DNA of 34,476 nt from an uncultured Ignavibacteria bacterium (GCA_937944105.1 CALDZP010000074.1:1-34476); one strand, 5' to 3'. Counted from the stretch's first letter, positions 8,976 to 16,709 are shown. Numbers and translations are program-made. The notes: generated from the sequence alone by a model not told the origin.

Positions 8976-9896
8976 ATGAATACTTACGATCTAGCCATCG
9001 CATATAGCTGGGAGTATGATGATGATTTCATCATTTCAGTTGCTAATATTTTTAATGAGCGAGGTCTTTCATTTCTACCAATTTCCTTTGGTAATTTAAA
9101 AGAAACTATTCTTAAGATACAAAAAGATCAAATATTTATAAGATTCTTTTTGGATAGAGCCTCAGATGCCGAAGAAGAATTTCTTCCTCTTGCTAAACTA
9201 ATTCAAGAAAAAAATTTTTTCATAATTAATAAATATTCTAATGTAGAGTTTGCAATTGATAAAGCTACGATGCATCTCGAATTTATTGAAAATGGTATCA
9301 ATACGCCATACACAATAATTATTTCACCATACAAAGAAAAAAAAGAGATTGAACTTTCACTTGAACAACTTGCTCGACTTGGAAGACCGTTTATAATTAA
9401 ACCTGCTAATACCACTGGCGGTGGCATTGGAGTTGTCATGGGAGCTGAAACTCTTTCGGATGTTTTGAAAGCAAGACAAAATCTTGAAAATGATAAATAT
9501 CTCCTTCAAGAAAAAATAGAACCTGTTGAAATTGATGGGAAAAGATTCTGGTTCAGAAGTTTTTATGTGTTTGGAAAAATTATTCATTGCTGGTGGAATG
9601 ATTTAACTCACATTTACAAGGAGTTATCAGATGATGAGTTTCAGAAATACAATCTATCTGAAATGGATTCCATTGTACAGAAAATTCATAACATAACAAA
9701 CTTAGAATTTTTCTCGACTGAAATTGCATTAACCAGAGAAAAAAAATTCGTGGTGATAGATTATGTAAATGATCAATGTGATATGAGATTTCAATCAAAG
9801 CACTTTGATGGAGTTCCGGATAATGTTGTTTTTCAAATTATAAATTCTCTTGCAGATTTCATCGCAAATTTTTCTTCCAAGGTAGGTAAGTTTTGA
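8976..9896 (+). CDS. Orphan ATP-grasp family protein
   Basis: The 306-residue soluble protein shows ATP-grasp features. A lid/nucleotide-binding segment reads RPFIIKPANTTGGGIGVVMG (about 139-158), followed by KYLLQEKIEP, FWFRSFYVFGKIIHCWWN, and a metal-binding end FFSTEIALTREKKFVVIDYVNDQCDMR, where Glu, Asp and Asn are spaced as in RimK/carboxylate-amine ligases. The substrate cannot be deduced. It faces divergently from the TPR lipoprotein operon across 134 bases and converges on rsgA with only eight bases between stops. No Shine-Dalgarno sequence is seen before the ATG. Similar stand-alone ATP-grasp proteins ligate carboxylates to amines, for example in peptide or amino-acid modification, but that assignment here would be guesswork. 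Confidence 0.75.
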   Translation: MNTYDLAIAYSWEYDDDFIISVANIFNERGLSFLPISFGNLKETILKIQKDQIFIRFFLDRASDAEEEFLPLAKLIQEKNFFIINKYSNVEFAIDKATMHLEFIENGINTPYTIIISPYKEKKEIELSLEQLARLGRPFIIKPANTTGGGIGVVMGAETLSDVLKARQNLENDKYLLQEKIEPVEIDGKRFWFRSFYVFGKIIHCWWNDLTHIYKELSDDEFQKYNLSEMDSIVQKIHNITNLEFFSTEIALTREKKFVVIDYVNDQCDMRFQSKHFDGVPDNVVFQIINSLADFIANFSSKVGKF

Positions 9897-9904
9897 TTAA
9901 TGTA

Positions 9905-10852
9905 TTAAAACTTTTCTTCATCCAGAGATTCAACCAGTCTTAAATAACTCTCATATCTTTCGAAAGGAATTATCTCCTCTTCAACAGCTTTTTTAACAGC
10001 ACAATCAGGTTCATGAATGTGAGTGCATCTATTGAATTTACAATTTCGTGCAACAATTGAAATTTCTCGAAAGTAATGTGTAATATCTTCTTTACTTAAT
10101 CCATAAGGTTCAATCTCTTTAACACCTGGAGTGTCAATTACAAATGTATTTTCATCGATCCTAAATAATTGAGCTGTAACAGTTGTATGTCTTCCCTTAT
10201 TCCAAGCTTCAGAAATTTCACCAACTTTCTGATTAATCCTTGAATCCAGCTGATTTAAAATAGACGATTTTCCAACACCTGAATGTCCAATAAAAACTGA
10301 TGTTTTACCTCCAATAATTTTTTTAATTTCATCAATCCCTTCACCTGTCACAGTTGAGGTTCTAATTACTTTGTATCCTAAAGTTGTATACAATTCATAC
10401 CAGTAATCTCTTTTTTTCTTTTTTAATAAATCAATTTTATTAATTACGATCACAGGATTTGTTTCGCAACTCTCAGCAGTCACGAGCATTCTATCAAGTA
10501 CTCGATTATTAAATTTTGGTTTATCAATTGATACAACACAAAAAGTTATATCAATATTAGCTGCTATAATTTGCTCAAATCTTTTTCCTTTTTGTGATAC
10601 CCCTTTAATGTATGGAGCTTTTCGTGAAAGATAATTTCTTCGTTCAGGAATTTTTTCAATTACTCCAGTACCATCTTCGTTTAATTCAAACTCAACAATA
10701 TCACCGACAACAATCAGATCAGTATAAAGTAATTTATCTTTTTTCCATTCAGCTTCGAGTTTCAATCTTCCTCGTAAAACACAACGAACCTCTCCATTAT
10801 TTGTTAACACATAATAATCTTTGCTTTCTATCCTGCTTACTATTCCTTTCAT
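9905..10852 (-). CDS. rsgA: Ribosome small subunit-dependent GTPase A
   Basis: RsgA is a late 30S-assembly GTPase. The 315 residues match the family length. An N-terminal OB fold (about 1-75) precedes a circularly permuted GTPase domain with motif order G4 (NKIDLL, 138-143), G5-like (TSTVTGEG), G1 P-loop (GHSGVGKSS, 189-197) and G3 (DTPGVKE, 240-246). A C-terminal zinc knuckle follows with C271, C276, H278 and C284. I start at the ATG at 10852; an in-frame TTG nine bases upstream is less likely. A TATTTTTG element lies immediately upstream on this strand (10866-10859), so close to the ATG that a leaderless transcript is conceivable. Confidence 0.96.
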   Translation of the reverse strand: MKGIVSRIESKDYYVLTNNGEVRCVLRGRLKLEAEWKKDKLLYTDLIVVGDIVEFELNEDGTGVIEKIPERRNYLSRKAPYIKGVSQKGKRFEQIIAANIDITFCVVSIDKPKFNNRVLDRMLVTAESCETNPVIVINKIDLLKKKKRDYWYELYTTLGYKVIRTSTVTGEGIDEIKKIIGGKTSVFIGHSGVGKSSILNQLDSRINQKVGEISEAWNKGRHTTVTAQLFRIDENTFVIDTPGVKEIEPYGLSKEDITHYFREISIVARNCKFNRCTHIHEPDCAVKKAVEEEIIPFERYESYLRLVESLDEEKF

Positions 10853-11018
10853 AATTTGCAAAAATACGAAATGATTTTATTGATTAGGAAAAATAAATTC
10901 GAGCTCTTGTAATATACTTCAACCAATTAAATAACTAAGCTAGAAAAATTAAAATAAATTATCGAATCTTATTTACAGTTCGATTTTAGATATGAAAATT
11001 CTCCATTTAAAACAAAAA

Positions 11019-11052
11019 AATGTCAGCCATAAATATTCATATGACTGACATT
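11019..11052 (-). terminator. Rho-independent terminator of the lipoprotein/FadL operon
   Basis: A hairpin with an eight-base perfect outer stem (AATGTCAG with CTGACATT), one mismatch, and a four-base inner stem (CATA with TATG) surrounds an eight-base loop. On the minus strand it is followed directly by a run of seven T (complement of 11014-11020). It lies 24 bases beyond the stop of the FadL-like gene, so it ends that minus-strand transcript before rsgA. Confidence 0.75.
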
Positions 11053-11075
11053 CATTAATTCAAATTAAAAATTAA

Positions 11076-12488
11076 TTAAAATCTAAAACTTGTAGTGAAA
11101 ACAAAATCGGTTGATTTCAAACTCTGGTAAGTTCTTGAATCTCCATTCCCATAATTATCGCCAATATTTTTCCATGTTCCACGAACAACTGCAAAATCAA
11201 GAGAAAATCCTTCTGGTGTAATGTATCCAAATCCAAAAGTTAAATACTTTCGATTAAAATCCTTCGGATCATCTTTAAATGGAGAGACTTTAGTAAAGTA
11301 ACCTGCCCGCAATCTAACACCAGTTTGCAGAATATTATATTCAGCACCGAGTGCATAATCCATAACGCTTCTAAATAATTGTTTAATATCTCTACTCACT
11401 CTTGAAATTTTTGATGCTGAGAGACCTTTCATTTCCATTTGAGTATAATCAATTAAATTAATATCACCACTAATGGTTAAACCAAATTTTGATACGGAAA
11501 ATCCTATTCCAAACTCAAATGGTGTCCATATTTCATATTCAAGTTTACTTTCAAGTGGTGGATTAATATCAGCGGAAAAACCAGTACCAAATTCGGAATA
11601 TCCGTCAACCAAGTAAAGCTCTTTAACAGTATAAATACTTGGAAATTTAATTGTGGCTCCAAATCTCATAAAATCTTGCATTCTATACATCATTCCTGCT
11701 TTTGCTGAGAAACCTGTTAACTCCCACTTCAAAGTTTCCTGTAATTTAAAGAATTGAAAATCAGCAGTCCTCGGATCATCGGGATCGGTTTTAACGGATG
11801 CATCATAATAATTGTTTATATCTTCTTCAGAATAATCTCTATTTCTTTCAAAATCACCGCTAATAATTCCAATAGTTGCTCCAAATGAGAGATTCTTAGC
11901 AACTTCAATCGCACCGCTGAAAGTCCAATTAGCATCAGACCCTGAACTTAAAACAGAACCAGATTGTAAAAGTTTACCTTCAATTGGGGTATTATTTCCA
12001 GAAGCATCGGTTAGATACAGTAAATATGAAACATCACCTTTGCCCAAAAGAGCCTGGATCATTGAAGTATTTCCAGAATTATAACCTTCAAAAGTATAAG
12101 ATTCATTAAAAATATTATTTCGATTATAACCAAAAGCCAAAACGAAACTTCCTCTAATGACTGGAAATGGAAATACAAATCCTAAATCGCTTAATTTTAT
12201 GGTATTATTACTGAATGTGGATTGATTACCAAAAAATGTAGTCTTATTATTCATTGATAAATAATTCAATCCACCATGAAATTCCATTCTTCTTAGCTGA
12301 AAAAGACCAGCCGGATTATACGATGTCGCTGTGTAATCATCACTAATACCGATAAAAGCACTACCCATACCCAGTGCTTTCGCACCAATTTTATAAGGTT
12401 GAAAACTTAATCTTAAAACATCATTAAAGTTTTGAGAAAATAAGTTTGAAATAAAAAGTAAGAAGATAAATAGGACTTTAGTTTTCAT
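11076..12488 (-). CDS. FadL/OmpP1-like outer-membrane beta-barrel protein
   Basis: The 470-residue protein starts with a signal peptide (MKTKVLFIFLLFISNLFSQ) and then KIGAKALGMGSAFIGISDDYTATSYNPAGLFQLRRMEF. That block is the OmpP1/FadL/TodX plug-region signature, with the NPAG motif near residue 58. The remainder consists of alternating hydrophobic beta strands and ends in the C-terminal aromatic TTSFRF expected by the BAM assembly machinery. FadL homologues transport hydrophobic compounds across the outer membrane; the substrate here is unknown. It is the last gene of a three-gene operon: its ATG overlaps the stop of the CxxCH lipoprotein gene (ATGA), and an intrinsic terminator follows. A GGTGAGAG stretch upstream can act as ribosome-binding site. 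Confidence 0.85.
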   Translation of the reverse strand: MKTKVLFIFLLFISNLFSQNFNDVLRLSFQPYKIGAKALGMGSAFIGISDDYTATSYNPAGLFQLRRMEFHGGLNYLSMNNKTTFFGNQSTFSNNTIKLSDLGFVFPFPVIRGSFVLAFGYNRNNIFNESYTFEGYNSGNTSMIQALLGKGDVSYLLYLTDASGNNTPIEGKLLQSGSVLSSGSDANWTFSGAIEVAKNLSFGATIGIISGDFERNRDYSEEDINNYYDASVKTDPDDPRTADFQFFKLQETLKWELTGFSAKAGMMYRMQDFMRFGATIKFPSIYTVKELYLVDGYSEFGTGFSADINPPLESKLEYEIWTPFEFGIGFSVSKFGLTISGDINLIDYTQMEMKGLSASKISRVSRDIKQLFRSVMDYALGAEYNILQTGVRLRAGYFTKVSPFKDDPKDFNRKYLTFGFGYITPEGFSLDFAVVRGTWKNIGDNYGNGDSRTYQSLKSTDFVFTTSFRF

Positions 12489-12997
12489 TTTTTTCTCTCA
12501 CCTGAATTGTCTCTGGTTTTTGTGTTATTGGATTCTCGTGAATCTCTCTCTTTTGAAGAATCCACAGAATTTTTTGAAGATGAATTAGAAGAACTGGTAT
12601 TATTTGAGTTTCCAGTATTTCGTGACGGTAAATCAAAAGTTGCGGGTGCCGAAGTTCTACCACCATCTTGATTTCTTAATCTTGTTTCATCATTGCTTCG
12701 AATATCACTTTGAACTTCAGAAGGAATTACTAAACCAATCCACCACGGTGGAGAATATATCGGTTCGGTATAAATTGGAATTGGATTCAATTGTGTAGTG
12801 GTTGGATATCTATGCAAGTACTCATAACCATAATCAACTAATTCTGCTTTTGAATGACACGAAAAACAATCGTCATAAAATTTTATTCTATTTGTATAAT
12901 CATCTTTTCTAACGGTTGGATGTGAAAAAATTGTATAACAACCCATAAATCCAAAAGAAACTAAAAACAAAGAAACTAAAATTTTGTATAACTTCAT
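12485..12997 (-). CDS. Small lipoprotein with a single CxxCH motif
   Basis: The 170-residue protein has a lipoprotein signal ending GFMGC, with Cys20 lipidated, followed by Tyr-Thr. Residues 44-48 read CFSCH, which is the covalent heme c attachment motif CxxCH; H62 could be an axial ligand. A Pro/Trp segment (EPIYSPPWWIGLVIPS) precedes NDETRLRNQDGGR (102-114), almost identical to a motif in the upstream lipoprotein. The tail (about 120-170) is Ser/Asn/Arg/Asp-rich and probably disordered. An AGGAG sequence precedes the ATG, and both ends overlap the neighbouring genes by four bases. The CxxCH may instead bind a metal or be a redox disulfide; a monoheme role is inferred only. I do not recognise the family. 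Confidence 0.8.
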   Translation of the reverse strand: MKLYKILVSLFLVSFGFMGCYTIFSHPTVRKDDYTNRIKFYDDCFSCHSKAELVDYGYEYLHRYPTTTQLNPIPIYTEPIYSPPWWIGLVIPSEVQSDIRSNDETRLRNQDGGRTSAPATFDLPSRNTGNSNNTSSSNSSSKNSVDSSKERDSRESNNTKTRDNSGERKK

Positions 12998-14376
12998 CTT
13001 TCTCTTCTCCTATCGTTTATTGGTGATTGATTCGTTGGTGGATTTGAAGTTCTTGGAGAAGGATTATAGCCTGGTGATGTGTTTCTTGATGGTGACTCAT
13101 ATCTTGGTGATTCATATCTTGGTGATTCATATCTTGGTTCATATCGTGGTCTTTCGAATGAAGGATAATTATTCCTCTTAGGTGTTTCGTCTTTAATAGT
13201 AGATTGTTCTTTACTTCTTGTTGTTGAGTTTTCAAATCTTGTTTGATATTCTCTTCGTGGAATTTCGTATTCTATCCTCGGTTTATCATCTCGATAAATT
13301 TTGATTTTATCGTTATTATTCCTCCTATCATTAGGTGTATCTTTTGGATTTTTTTCCCGTTCCTTATCGATAATTATTCTTTGCTCTAAATTAGGCGAAT
13401 AAGAATATATCCTCTTTCGAGTTGGGGTTTCTTTCCTTTCAGGATTCTCCCTGTTTTTATCTAAATTTCTATCAGGATTTCGATCAGGTACTCTCCGATC
13501 TGTTGGAACTTGTGGTTTTCTCTCATCTCTACTATCCCGGAGATTCGGCTCTTTTTTTCTATCTGTATCACGGGTATTTAGATCTCTATCTCGAGTTTTA
13601 CCGGGATCTCTTAAAGTTGGAATTTGTTTATCGTCTCGATCAAGTTTTCTATCACGATCAAATTTTTCATTTCGATCAAATTTTCGATCACGGTCTAAAG
13701 AAATTTGTCGAGTATCTCTTTCTCTCAGCTCATCTCTCAACCTTGATCTCTCTGAAGCGCTCTGAAGATTTAGATCTCTACCCCAATTACCGGTTCTTAC
13801 AAAATTTCCTCTTCCTCCTCCTTGATCTCTTAAACGAGTGTAATCATTTTTTCTATACTGAACAATTGGAGGATAATATCCACCGTACCAGTAGGGATCA
13901 TACCACCAATAAGGTGCAGCCCAGTAAGGATTATAAAATGGGTCATAAACAGCAAAACCATACCAGACTCTGTAGCATCTATAATAACCATACCACCACG
14001 GTAAATAATATGTTCTACACACTACATATGGATAATAAAAATAATCAAAATACCATGGGTCGTAGTAAACGGCTCCACCTACAACTATAGTTATTCCGGG
14101 ATGATAAAATTTATAAGATCTTCTGTGTCTAGGATAATAATATTTATCCTCATCTTCATAGTAAGCTCGATCATCTGTTGATTCATAAGTAGTATCACTA
14201 CTGATTATTTCTTCCTCGCCATCCTTTTCAACTCTCTTTTCAATTATTATTCGTTTGCGTTCCTTTTTATATCCATAATCATCTTCATCTTCCAGTTTTA
14301 GTTTTGTATAGCAACCATTAAAAATAAATATCCCCATAAGGAATAAAATCCACAGATATAAAAATTTAATTTTCAT
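12994..14376 (-). CDS. Tyr/Trp-rich lipoprotein with Arg/Asp-rich repetitive tail
   Basis: The 460-residue protein has three parts. First is a lipoprotein signal ending IFNGC (Cys22), followed by Tyr-Thr and an acidic/basic stretch. Second is an unusually aromatic segment (about 80-175) crowded with Tyr, Trp, Phe and Pro and containing two cysteines (C120, C134). Third, after NDYTRLRDQGGGR (177-189), comes a long tail of RD/RDR/DRN motifs ending in three copies of SPRYE. A strong Shine-Dalgarno sequence (AAGGAGGT) precedes the ATG. It is the first gene of a three-gene operon with a CxxCH lipoprotein and a FadL-like protein. It is probably surface-exposed or periplasmic with a disordered tail; its function is unknown and no family was recognised. 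Confidence 0.82.
   Translation of the reverse strand: MKIKFLYLWILFLMGIFIFNGCYTKLKLEDEDDYGYKKERKRIIIEKRVEKDGEEEIISSDTTYESTDDRAYYEDEDKYYYPRHRRSYKFYHPGITIVVGGAVYYDPWYFDYFYYPYVVCRTYYLPWWYGYYRCYRVWYGFAVYDPFYNPYWAAPYWWYDPYWYGGYYPPIVQYRKNDYTRLRDQGGGRGNFVRTGNWGRDLNLQSASERSRLRDELRERDTRQISLDRDRKFDRNEKFDRDRKLDRDDKQIPTLRDPGKTRDRDLNTRDTDRKKEPNLRDSRDERKPQVPTDRRVPDRNPDRNLDKNRENPERKETPTRKRIYSYSPNLEQRIIIDKEREKNPKDTPNDRRNNNDKIKIYRDDKPRIEYEIPRREYQTRFENSTTRSKEQSTIKDETPKRNNYPSFERPRYEPRYESPRYESPRYESPSRNTSPGYNPSPRTSNPPTNQSPINDRRRER
13091..13146 (-). repeat. 15-bp tandem repeat inside the lipoprotein gene
   Basis: Three adjacent 15-base units, GGTGACTCATATCTT followed by two copies of GGTGATTCATATCTT, and a partial fourth encode Ser-Pro-Arg-Tyr-Glu repeats near the C-terminus of the Tyr/Trp-rich lipoprotein. 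Because the unit is a multiple of three, copy-number change would lengthen or shorten the tail without a frameshift. Confidence 0.85.
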
Positions 14377-14398
14377 TTCAACCTCCTTGAACTTTTTT

Positions 14399-14418
14399 GT
14401 CTGATTATTTAATCAAAC
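14399..14418. promoter_or_regulatory. Inverted repeat upstream of the lipoprotein operon (possible operator)
   Basis: The 20-base sequence GTCTGATTATTTAATCAAAC is an inverted repeat: TGATTA and TAATCA arms separated by two bases, with further outer pairs interrupted by one mismatch. It lies 23 bases upstream of the ATG of the Tyr/Trp-rich lipoprotein gene and overlaps a candidate -7 promoter element, the usual place for a repressor site. It could also be a small 5' UTR hairpin. Confidence 0.35.
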
Positions 14419-14421
14419 ATA
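14414..14421 (-). promoter_or_regulatory. Candidate -7 element (TATGTTTG) of the lipoprotein operon
   Basis: On the minus strand this reads TATGTTTG, fitting the Bacteroidota -7 consensus TAnnTTTG. No exact TTTG lies at the -33 distance; the nearest is TTTT with 21 bases between. The expected transcript start would give a 5' UTR of roughly 30 bases carrying the AAGGAGGT ribosome-binding site. Confidence 0.35.
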
Positions 14422-14546
14422 ATACCAATTAGTTCCAATATTAAAATTTCATTAATCCAAAATTTCCAAAAAAAAATTGACATCATTTAAGGCCATATTA
14501 ATGAAAATTTCAATTATTTGAACATACATGTACATAAAATCATACA

Positions 14547-15326
14547 TTAGAAAATTTTCGAAACAAATTCTAACCTGAAAGCTCTATCACCACCAAAAGA
14601 ATCTGAAATTCTATTATTTGTTAAATTTCTGAAATCAAACCCAATAGTTAATCCTTTTCCAATTGACCATCTAACCCCAGCATTAAGATAACCTCTACCA
14701 CGACCGATTTTATATTCATCATCATTTAAACCAAAATCATATTCAGCAACAACAGAAACTTGATTACCAATTGTTTTTTCAACACCAACAATAAGATTAA
14801 GATTTTTATCTTGATCAGAAGTTTCAAGACTATAATTCATAGAGCCATGTAAGCTAAGTAATCCCATAAAGCTAAAATTTTTACTGGCAACAACAAAAAA
14901 GCCTGGAGATTTTACTTCAAATCTTCTCAACGAGTCTACATATTCACCTTTTCCTTGAGAATCAAATCCTAATAGAATCGCTGGAAAGGAAGGTTCTTCA
15001 TCGAACAACCTCAATCGAACATTTACACCTGGATATTTATAAAATTTCACATCACCTTTACCAACAAAATTTGCAGCTCCATAAGAAATTCCGAAGTTAA
15101 ATTGGTCAAAAACACCAACATCCATTTTCAAAATAAAGACTCCATCTGGTAGTTGTTCAGTATTAATTGCAAACATCCCTTTTTGAAGGATACCCGCTGT
15201 ATTCATATCGACAAGTGTTCTGGGTTCAACATCAGATTTAGAACCTGCACTACCCTGGGCATTCAAAAATGATGCATTAAGAACTACCAGTAAAAGTTTA
15301 ATTAGTAAAACTATATTTTTTTTCAT
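14547..15326 (-). CDS. Outer-membrane beta-barrel protein, function unknown
   Basis: The 259-residue protein has a signal peptide (MKKNIVLLIKLLLVVLNASFLNAQ) and then beta-rich sequence such as FDQFNFGISYGAANFVGKGDV, LSLHGSMNYSLET and GYLNAGVRWSIGKGLTIGFDFRN, ending in FVSKIF with a terminal Phe as in BAM substrates. The pattern resembles YjbH-like or generic Bacteroidota outer-membrane proteins. The start is the ATG at 15326: an AGAGGT Shine-Dalgarno sequence lies six bases before it, while the TTG five codons upstream has no such site and would place the Shine-Dalgarno inside the gene. It is the last gene of the cysS operon on this strand. Confidence 0.72.
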   Translation of the reverse strand: MKKNIVLLIKLLLVVLNASFLNAQGSAGSKSDVEPRTLVDMNTAGILQKGMFAINTEQLPDGVFILKMDVGVFDQFNFGISYGAANFVGKGDVKFYKYPGVNVRLRLFDEEPSFPAILLGFDSQGKGEYVDSLRRFEVKSPGFFVVASKNFSFMGLLSLHGSMNYSLETSDQDKNLNLIVGVEKTIGNQVSVVAEYDFGLNDDEYKIGRGRGYLNAGVRWSIGKGLTIGFDFRNLTNNRISDSFGGDRAFRLEFVSKIF

Positions 15327-15344
15327 TACTAACCTCTTCAACGA

Positions 15345-15704
15345 TTAAACTTTTTGAGTTATTAAATACAATTCAAAAAATTTTTGAATCACTCCATCAT
15401 CTAATTCAAATTTAAGAACAACTTTACCTGAAGAATCGGGTTCTTTCTTAATTAACAGAAAAGAATTCTTATTTCTGTTTTTTAATTCAACAATTGAATA
15501 ACCTTCAATTATTTGTCCTTGTACTTTAAATAAAAAAATTGGCACTCGAAATCCTAATTCATTTACAGGATTAACATCTATTAATACAATTCCCTCACTT
15601 TTGTTATCAAGTAAAATTATATTCAAATCAACTGGTTTAATAATGTAATTGTAAAACAATATTAAAATAAAGACAGTTACCGTTATAAATAAAATTATTC
15701 GCAT
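15345..15704 (-). CDS. Small single-pass membrane protein, unknown function
   Basis: The 119-residue protein has one N-terminal hydrophobic segment (about 3-22, RIILFITVTVFILILFYNYI) without a lipobox, followed by a compact beta-rich domain of about 90 residues. No family was recognised. It starts three bases after the stop of the asparaginase-family gene and ends 18 bases before the outer-membrane protein gene, so it is clearly co-transcribed. The globular part is expected to face the periplasm, which fits with its exported neighbours. Confidence 0.65.
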   Translation of the reverse strand: MRIILFITVTVFILILFYNYIIKPVDLNIILLDNKSEGIVLIDVNPVNELGFRVPIFLFKVQGQIIEGYSIVELKNRNKNSFLLIKKEPDSSGKVVLKFELDDGVIQKFFELYLITQKV

Positions 15705-15707
15705 AAA

Positions 15708-16697
15708 TTATTCTTTAATCTCAAATTTAGATTTATATCCATTTGTTTCACCATTCATCGAAACGACATAATCGAAACCGTCTCTGACTGCATATGCCCC
15801 AATTTCTCCTTTTTTATTTAATGCAATAAAAGCTGCTTGATAAGGTTCTTTAATTATATTTTTATTTTTCTCGATAAGTCTTTTCACTGCAAATTCACAA
15901 GCCTCTTGAGGTGACATACCCTCTCTCATTTTCTCAACAATTAGAAAGGAACCTAATGTTCGCATTATTGTTTCACCAACTCCAGTTGCACCTGCTGCAC
16001 CAACATCATTATCCACATATAAACCCGCACCAATTATAGGAGAATCACCAACTCTTCCATGAATTTTCCATCGTAATCCACTAGTTGTGCAGGCACCTGA
16101 AATATTTCCGTCTTTATCGATTGCAAGCATTGTGATGGTATCGTGAGACTCATTTCCAATCCAGTTATCTTCTTTACTTAGACTTTCTTTCCATTTAATC
16201 CAAGCTTGTCTTGATTTTTCTGTCAAAAGATTTTCTTCTTTAAATCCATAAGCCAGAGCAAATCGTTTTGCTCCTTCACCAGCGAGCATTACATGTTTAG
16301 TTTTTTCCATTACTAATCGAGCAACTGAAATTGGATTTTTAATATTTTGAAGGAAAGCTACTGCGCCAGCTCTCCCCTTCCAATCCATTATTGATGCATC
16401 AAGGGTTACAATTCCATTTTCATCTGGTAAACCGCCGTATCCTACTGAGTTATTTTCGGGGTCATCTTCTGCAACTCGAACCCCTTGTTCAACGGCATCC
16501 AGAGAGTTACCACCATTGGCTAAAATTTCCCAGGCTTTCAAATTAGGCTTTCTATCTCTATCCCAGGTTGAAATAACCACAGGACGGATAACGGAATTAT
16601 TTTTGGATGCAAAAATATTTGAAGGACTAATAAATTTAAGTCCTACACCTAAAAGAGTTGATGCATATACAAATTTTCTGCGCGATATTAAACTCAT
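15708..16697 (-). CDS. Tat-exported N4-(beta-N-acetylglucosaminyl)-L-asparaginase-family amidase
   Basis: This is an N-terminal-nucleophile hydrolase of the glycosylasparaginase/isoaspartyl peptidase superfamily. Residues 1-30 are a twin-arginine signal (SRRKFVYAS, then a hydrophobic stretch). The precursor is cut before the catalytic Thr187 in HDTITMLAIDKDG. The substrate-binding blocks RVGDSPIIGAGLYVDN and GATGVGETIMR follow in the beta subunit. The family releases aspartate from GlcNAc-Asn or from isoaspartyl peptides; the HDT context and GDSPIIGAG block favour the glycosylasparaginase branch. A GGAG ribosome-binding site precedes the ATG. It lies 12 bases downstream of cysS. Export suggests it scavenges glycopeptide or damaged peptide fragments in the periplasm. 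Confidence 0.88.
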   Translation of the reverse strand: MSLISRRKFVYASTLLGVGLKFISPSNIFASKNNSVIRPVVISTWDRDRKPNLKAWEILANGGNSLDAVEQGVRVAEDDPENNSVGYGGLPDENGIVTLDASIMDWKGRAGAVAFLQNIKNPISVARLVMEKTKHVMLAGEGAKRFALAYGFKEENLLTEKSRQAWIKWKESLSKEDNWIGNESHDTITMLAIDKDGNISGACTTSGLRWKIHGRVGDSPIIGAGLYVDNDVGAAGATGVGETIMRTLGSFLIVEKMREGMSPQEACEFAVKRLIEKNKNIIKEPYQAAFIALNKKGEIGAYAVRDGFDYVVSMNGETNGYKSKFEIKE

Positions 16698-16709
16698 ATT
16701 GAGCTCCAG

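Noticed and set aside
13091-13146. Short regularly spaced repeats that might suggest a CRISPR array
   Set aside because: The units are directly adjacent, without spacers, and encode in-frame SPRYE repeats.
13422-14090. A 222-codon open frame on the plus strand, antisense to the Tyr/Trp-rich lipoprotein gene
   Set aside because: It mirrors the repetitive codon pattern of the minus-strand gene, has no ribosome-binding site or recognisable motif, and the minus-strand gene has a signal peptide, a Shine-Dalgarno sequence and operon overlaps.
15327-15341. TTG start extending the outer-membrane protein by five codons
   Set aside because: The AGAGGT Shine-Dalgarno sequence lies within this extension and is properly spaced for the ATG at 15326.
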